From Ganoderma boninense (Eukaryota > Basidiomycota > Agaricomycetes > Polyporales > Polyporaceae): a stretch of 64,000 nt of DNA. Made by a program: the position numbers and the translations under genes. Shown here piece after piece: positions 58,956-64,000 of this stretch. Every line of letters begins with the position of its first letter. Within the stretch, counting starts at the first letter, position 1. The stretch is taken from positions 5,100,134-5,164,133 of the forward strand of contig CM035304.1 of assembly GCA_002900995.3 (NCBI GenBank). The letters are read 5' to 3'. The notes beneath the pieces are model-generated. The model was not told the origin of the DNA, ran no database searches, and saw only the letters and a list, made by a program, of their open reading frames with translations.

Positions 58956-59498
58956 AAGCTGCATTCGCGAAGCACTTTCCTTTATACCAGGAAGCAACAT
59001 TGGGTCAGCGCCATTCATCATACAGGCGTGGAAGGAGTATGCCTGAGCATTCAACAGTCTCTTTGGCTGATCTTGAACGTTCTAGCTACTTAAGTAGCAT
59101 AGATTCGAACATACCCCAGCAGTCCACCTTTTATTCGTATAATGCGATGCGTAGATCAATTTTAATTCAAGTTTGACTGCACGATTCACCAGAGACTGTT
59201 CGATAAGCTGGGGGGACGGCCACGCAGACTCAGTTCCATCTCGATGACAGCACTCGGCGCACCAGCAGTTGTACACAAGTGGGAGTGTCTGATGAAACAT
59301 TGATAGATAGCTTTGTGGAAGATAACTCCGTCCACAAGCACAACGAGGTGGATTGAAGAAGTTGGGGAGGGGGGAAGTGAGAACGAATTAAAATCACGAC
59401 AAATCGCAGCGGCCCCAACATCGATATCGACATTCCAACGAACCCCAGGCCGCCGCATTCACCATCTGCCATCTGCCATCTGCCCCCTTTCCTCGCAC
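58956..59498. other. Convergent intergenic region
   Basis: About 540 bp between the ends of the second hydrolase gene and the zinc-finger gene. No gene recognised. Confidence 0.35.
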
Positions 59499-60717
59499 TC
59501 ACGCCTTCCGCTTCGTCATACACAGCCTGATGTGCCGCGCGCACGCGCTCTCCCGCCACGTCCTCTCCACCCCGCACAGCGGGCACGCATACGCGACACC
59601 GAAGTGCACGTTCAGCAGGTGCCGCCCGACGCTCTCGACCGCCATCGCGCCCCGCTCGCACGCCTTGCCCTTGCTGCCGGCAAGCGGGCACGGGCAGCGC
59701 GCCATGCAGCGCGGGGACGCGGACGCGGCGTCGCACCCGGGCGCGAGGCAGAGGTCGTCGTGGTGCATCGCCTTGAAGTGGCCGCGCCACGCGGCGTCGC
59801 ACGCCTCGATCTCCAGGCCGCACTTGGGCATCGGGCAGCGCGGGAGCGAGCCGGATGCAGGCAGGATCTTGATGGGGAGGAGGGTGTCTGGGAGGGGGGC
59901 GCATGTCCGGGCTTTTTTTGGATTTCGAGGGGGCCGGCGTGCTGGGGGAGGGGCAGGGGGAAGGCGGGATGGACGCTTGCGGCTCGGGGGAGCGGGCTCG
60001 GGACGGGGGTAACGGAAGGGGGAGGAATGGAGACGGGGTGGTTTGTGCATGCGTACGGGGAGTGGCGTCTGGAGAGGCGGGAGGAGGTGCGACGACTGGT
60101 CCTGGAAGATCGTCTGCACGCTGAGCGTCGTGTACCTCGCACTATTGTCGTAAAGTGGACGTACCGTGCTGCTGGCACGCTGCGCTCTTGTGCGTGATCG
60201 CGATGACAGACGGGTACGATGCGGTCTTTCTCCCAGAATGGGATGGAGAATGCTGAAGGAAATGGAGTAGGGGGTACAGGGATGGGAGGGACCGTGTAAC
60301 CGGCGCCGACGTTCGATTGGGATGTGGAGAGACGGAGAGTCTCGTCCGGTTGAGGAAATGTGGATAGAGAAGTGCGATAACCTGAAAACTGGGCCGACGG
60401 AATGGGTGAGAGCGCGGGGGCCGTCATGAAGCCAGTGGCAAGGTCGGACGAAGGCCCAAAGAGTTCCGGGATAGACAGACTGATGTCAGTCACACGCTGA
60501 AGGTCGAACGGTTTCGTAGGATCCTGGGACGGTTCCCAGATGGCGCTAGCTGTACCGAAGTCGAAAGTGGAGGACAGGGATTCTGGTCCGTGGGGGGTTT
60601 GGATCATGCTTGAAGGTCAACGTGAGCACATGAAGGAGGAGCACAACAAGGGTCGACTCGGACTTACCTGGTTGGCTCACAGAATCCCTGCGAAGCGTAA
60701 GGCATGGTGTACGCCAT
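59499..60717 (-). CDS. Cys/His zinc-finger protein, putative transcription factor
   Basis: Three exons (60717-60668, 60608-60165, 60120-59499) give 371 residues. The first exon (MAYTMPYASQGFCEPT) is found by its consensus splice to the MIQTPHGPES exon, so the ATG at 60607 is not taken as the start. Residues 1-250 are Ser/Pro-rich and disordered, with a basic PRNPKKAR patch. The C-terminal ~120 residues carry Cys/His pairs in C2H2-like spacing: RCPMPKCGLEI...HFKAMH; CLAPGC; CPCPLAG; HLLNVHFG; and CPLCGVERTW...CARHIRLC. At least two zinc fingers are therefore likely, of an atypical type seen in basidiomycetes. DNA binding is inferred; no target can be suggested. It is convergent with the second hydrolase gene. 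Confidence 0.72.
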
Positions 60718-61114
60718 GGGTATAGTCACTGACGCAGGGGAGATCCTGAGAATGGGGGGATGCTCGAAAAGTGCTCAGGTTCGGGAGGAGGTCACAAGTG
60801 CTGGTGTGCGGGGAAGGGCGCGATGGGCCACCAGACCAATTTATATCATCTCGTAACACCCATCCTTTCAATTTGGGGTACACAGTGTTGGAGGGCGTAG
60901 AGCTCAACCAAAGCGTCGTCCTGCACATGGTGGCCGTGCCGTGCAGAAGCGCGTCATAGGAACAACTACTAAACAGGGAGTTGCGTCGCACAAAGCTTCA
61001 CCAACCTCTGCCAGATTAGGCGTTGATGTATATGTCGGAGAGCGAATTTGCTGATTGATCTAGAGTGGACGCTTTGGCCCGACATGCGTTCCAGGGTGGC
61101 CTGTCAGTAAGGAG

Positions 61115-62020
61115 CTAGCAGTGTTGTAGCAGTGAGCGAATACTTGCGTCCTATAAAATCTTGGAGTTGAGAGGAATCCCAGTGAGACGACGAACGCCAG
61201 AGAAGAGAAAACGACAAGCCAGTGAGGACCGAAGAGAGGGCGGGGTTTCAAGGTCTCACAAGAGATTGACCCACCGATAACATGATGATGACCCCGATAG
61301 GCACCGAAATGTGCCACTGGATAAGTCTTCCGAACCTGTGCGTATACACAAGCGGCTCCTTAGCGCCTCGAGGCTTCCGTGAGGTTGACAACTGTTGCCA
61401 ACCATGAGACTTGTGCTTTGGTCACAGCAAAGCGGTAGCATTATGCCGGTCTTGTCTTCCACTGGAGTCGATGTTCGTACAATCGAAGCCTGTACGGTCG
61501 GAGAAACCATCGGGAATCTCGTGAGGGATCGACAGGTCACAGCTGCAGGTGGCATTTGCCTTAGTCCGAGTAATCAACGGGATCGCTCACCTTCGTTATC
61601 GCAAAGCGGCAAGACGATAATTATGTATGCACCTTGAGTTCTGAGTACCAGTTGGTAAGTTCTACTCGGTAGGTCCTCAGGCTCGTTCGCACTTGCCGGG
61701 GCCAGGAGTTCCAGCCGGGTCATACCTAGTGGCATGGCCATCATTCATAGAAATGCGTGAGTATGGACCTCTCTCTCTCCAGATTCCGACCATGAGTACA
61801 GTAAGGGAGAAGATGAAACGACTAGAGCCCCAGCAGGAGTACCCAAGGCCAAAGTCAGGCATACAAGCAACAAAGCGGGACCCTCCACCAAATAGCCCCG
61901 TTGACGCGCAGGCGGACATTGCCGACGCCCACTGTTTGCCCATATTTGCTCCGGGGCGGGCCGCCCAGCGCACAACCGACGCTGTGCCTGGCCTAGCTGC
62001 GCTGCAAGCACTTGCAAGCA
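61115..62020 (-). CDS. Possible small membrane or secreted protein (tentative model)
   Basis: Weak evidence only. Between the zinc-finger gene and VPS26 the minus strand has several short open stretches bounded by plausible splice sites, including hydrophobic sequence (SSRFIFSLTVLMVGIW, AYIIIVLPLCDN, PIGVIIMLSVGQSL) and the polar segment RISMNDGHATRYDPAG. I could not settle one frame through all introns, so start, exons and end are guesses. If real, it would share a divergent promoter of about 130 bp with VPS26. It could equally be non-coding. Confidence 0.2.
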
Positions 62021-62150
62021 TCGCGCTCTGCTCTATTTCCTACACACCCGAGCTCTCTGCCCTACCGTTTCTCTCGGACGACCTCATAATCTCTCTAGGC
62101 TCACGAGCCGTTGAAGACCGAACTCCACTCTCGTATTCACGCTTGACGTT

Positions 62151-63468
62151 ATGGCGGCGTACTTCTTTGCATCCCCAGTCGACGTGGACATTCGATTGGA
62201 GGGGGAAGACGACAGGAAGAAGGTCGAGATCAAGGCCGACAAGGAGAAGATGGTTTCTTGTCCCATCTACTACGACGGGGAGTCCGTTGCTGGTCAGGTG
62301 TGTTTTCATGTTGCATGCGCCCTCTTACTAGGCGCCCCAGGTGCAGCACCGAAGGTCTGACAGCCTGTCATAGGTAACTGTGCGTGTACGGGATGGCAAG
62401 AAGCTTGCCCATGAAGGGATTAAAGTCGAGTTTGTAGGCAGCATCGGTGCGTAAGCTTCTGTTACGTACCCAAACCTGGACTACAACCGCGTTCATCAGA
62501 GCTCTTCTACGACCGCGGGCACCACCACGAATTCCTATCATTATCGCAAGAACTCGCCGCACCGGGAGAAATGAGGCAGGCTCAGACGTTTGACTTCCTC
62601 TTCAAGAACGTGGAGAAACAGTTCGAGAGCTACCAGGGTATCAACGTCAAGCTCAGGTACGCATTCCCTCCCATTCACCAGGTCGATATCGGCCTGAGTT
62701 CATGTTTTCTGTTCAGGTATCTCATCAAGGTGACCATTTCACGAAGAATAGCGGATGTGACCAAGGAGAAAGACCTCTGGGTACATTCGTACCGTATGCC
62801 TCCCGACAGCAACAACTCTATTAAGATGGAGGTCGGAATCGAGGACTGCTTGCATATAGAGTTCGAGTACAACAAGTCCAAGTGCGTTCCCTATTCCAAG
62901 TCGTTTCATACACTTTGTGTCTGTGCATACACTCCGTGTCCGGCGCATACACTCTTCTCTGCTTTTCGGCATATTGCTCACGCCTGGGCAGATACCACCT
63001 GAAGGACGTCATTGTTGGAAAGATCTATTTCCTCCTCGTACGCATCAAGATCAAGCACATGGAGCTCTCTATCATCCGTCGCGAGACCACTGGCTCGCCA
63101 CCTAACCAGTACAACGAGAGCGAGACGATTACCAAGTTCGAGATCATGGATGGTGCCCCAGTACGAGGTAAGCCCTTCCTCGGTCCATAGTGTACCAGAA
63201 TATGCGCATATCCCGACCACGAATTTGACAATCCAGGGGAGACGATCCCGATACGGCTGTTCCTGGGCGGCTTCGATCTCACACCGACGTTCCGCGATGT
63301 TAACAAGAAGTTCAGCACGCGATATTACCTCAACCTCGTCCTCATCGACGAGGAGAACCGGCGATACTTCAAGCAGCAAGAGATTACTATTTTCCGGATA
63401 CCAGAGGTACGTCCTTGCGTGCTCCCAATGCGAGCAGGACGGAGGCACTGATACATTTGCAGAACTGA
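62151..63468 (+). CDS. VPS26: Retromer subunit VPS26
   Basis: Seven exons (62151-62297, 62374-62446, 62500-62656, 62717-62881, 62992-63167, 63237-63406, 63463-63468) give 297 residues, the usual length. The sequence is highly conserved: MAAYFFASPVDVDIRLEGED, KLAHEGIKVEFVGSI, ELFYDRGHHHEFLSLSQELA, QTFDFLFKNVEKQFESY, GINVKLRYLIKVTISRR, WVHSYRMPPDSNNSIKMEVG, DCLHIEFEYNKSKYHLKD, VRIKIKHMELSIIRRETTG and FLGGFDLTPTFRDVNKKFST. VPS26 has an arrestin-like fold and, with VPS35 and VPS29, forms the endosomal sorting core that returns cargo to the Golgi. The last exon is only six bases (AAC-TGA) and adds one Asn before the stop. Reading through the last intron would instead give a different short tail. 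Confidence 0.95.
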
Positions 63469-64000
63469 TGTGGATCTTGTTGTACAATATCGATTGTTTA
63501 TTCCTTGGATTTATGTCATGCGCTATCCGAATGGGCTGGATTGAGCTCCGTCAGACACTCTACAGCATATTCCGAGTACTCCAAGACCTCTTCAGCGGTC
63601 GCCAGGTGTTCGGCTATGCGAGGATAACAACCCATCCGGCATAGGCTCACGTTGTTCTTAACCTCCCTTCCCTTCACAGAGTCATACAATTTTTAGTTTT
63701 TGTGTTTGAGGTCCTGCGAGGTGGGCCCTCTGTTTTATTCCTCTAGGGAGTTTGACAATACTCTGGGTGATAGGTCCTAGTGGTGAAGCTCCTGACACCC
63801 CCGGCGCTGCAAGATTGCGTTTCCAACCTTAACACTGGACAACGAGCTTGATTCCGGATCACTGGAGGTCGGGGACGGACAGTTCGTATCTCTTGACCCG
63901 TCGAAACCATTTGCTAGCATGTATATCGAGCAAGCAGGACCATCTCGCTCTGACCGTAGCAACCTGGTGCAGCAATCGTATAACCAAAATGTGAGTCTCA
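63469..64000. other. Region downstream of VPS26
   Basis: 3' untranslated sequence of VPS26 and about 300 bp of sequence in which no gene is recognised. A gene beyond the right edge may begin or end here. Confidence 0.3.

Noticed and set aside
59313..60197. 294-residue plus-strand open frame opposite the zinc-finger gene
   Set aside because: Arg/Gly-rich antisense frame; the minus strand carries the Cys/His pattern and consensus introns.

Overview
The window is nuclear DNA of a filamentous basidiomycete, almost certainly an Agaricomycete; a polypore-type fungus is a reasonable but weaker guess. The evidence is the dense short GT-AG introns (mostly 45-70 nt), GC-rich coding sequence, and several families typical of mushroom genomes: a KDZ (CxC2-type) transposase, a FunK1 kinase, a DUF7587 protein, orphan seven-helix membrane proteins and tripeptidyl-aminopeptidase-like secreted hydrolases. 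No tRNA, rRNA, CRISPR array or bacterial-style operon is visible. Most gene models were assembled by hand from exon frames; splice sites are stated where they decide the model.

1-19.7 kb is accessory in character. Three unrecognised genes lie head to tail on the minus strand: a protein with three SUMO-interacting-type motifs (cut by the left edge), a protein ending in a basic nuclear-localisation tail, and a 790-residue protein. They face an apparently intact 12-exon KDZ transposase gene on the plus strand (10053-13840). Then come a FunK1 kinase without its N-terminal extension (15429-17180), sitting next to strong hairpins, and a 636-residue helical-repeat protein (17623-19679, minus).

20-31.5 kb holds metabolic and secreted functions: an SDR oxidoreductase (20019-21489, minus), a 16-cysteine thaumatin-like protein (24680-25667), a secreted tripeptidyl-aminopeptidase-like hydrolase (26803-28833) and the tRNA threonylcarbamoyladenosine dehydratase gene (29658-31468, minus).

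32.6-40.8 kb is a run of three orphan seven-helix membrane protein genes. The first has a disordered tail of about 600 residues. The other two are paralogues in tandem, and a 679-bp terminal-inverted-repeat element with no coding capacity sits between them.

41.5-64 kb is mainly housekeeping: RTF1 (Paf1 complex) and SOF1/DCAF13 (small-subunit processome) diverge from a 317-bp shared promoter; then come a small presumably mitochondrial single-pass protein, a DUF7587 protein with a C-terminal membrane anchor, a second copy of the hydrolase (56891-58955, first five exons identical in length to the first copy), a zinc-finger protein and the retromer subunit VPS26. Gaps of 2.7 kb (46.3-49.0), 3.2 kb (21.5-24.7) and 3.9 kb (49.8-53.7) contain no gene that can be supported.

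The best candidates for something undescribed are the multi-SIM gene and its two co-oriented neighbours beside the KDZ transposase, the inverted-repeat element between the seven-helix paralogues, and the long-tailed seven-helix protein.
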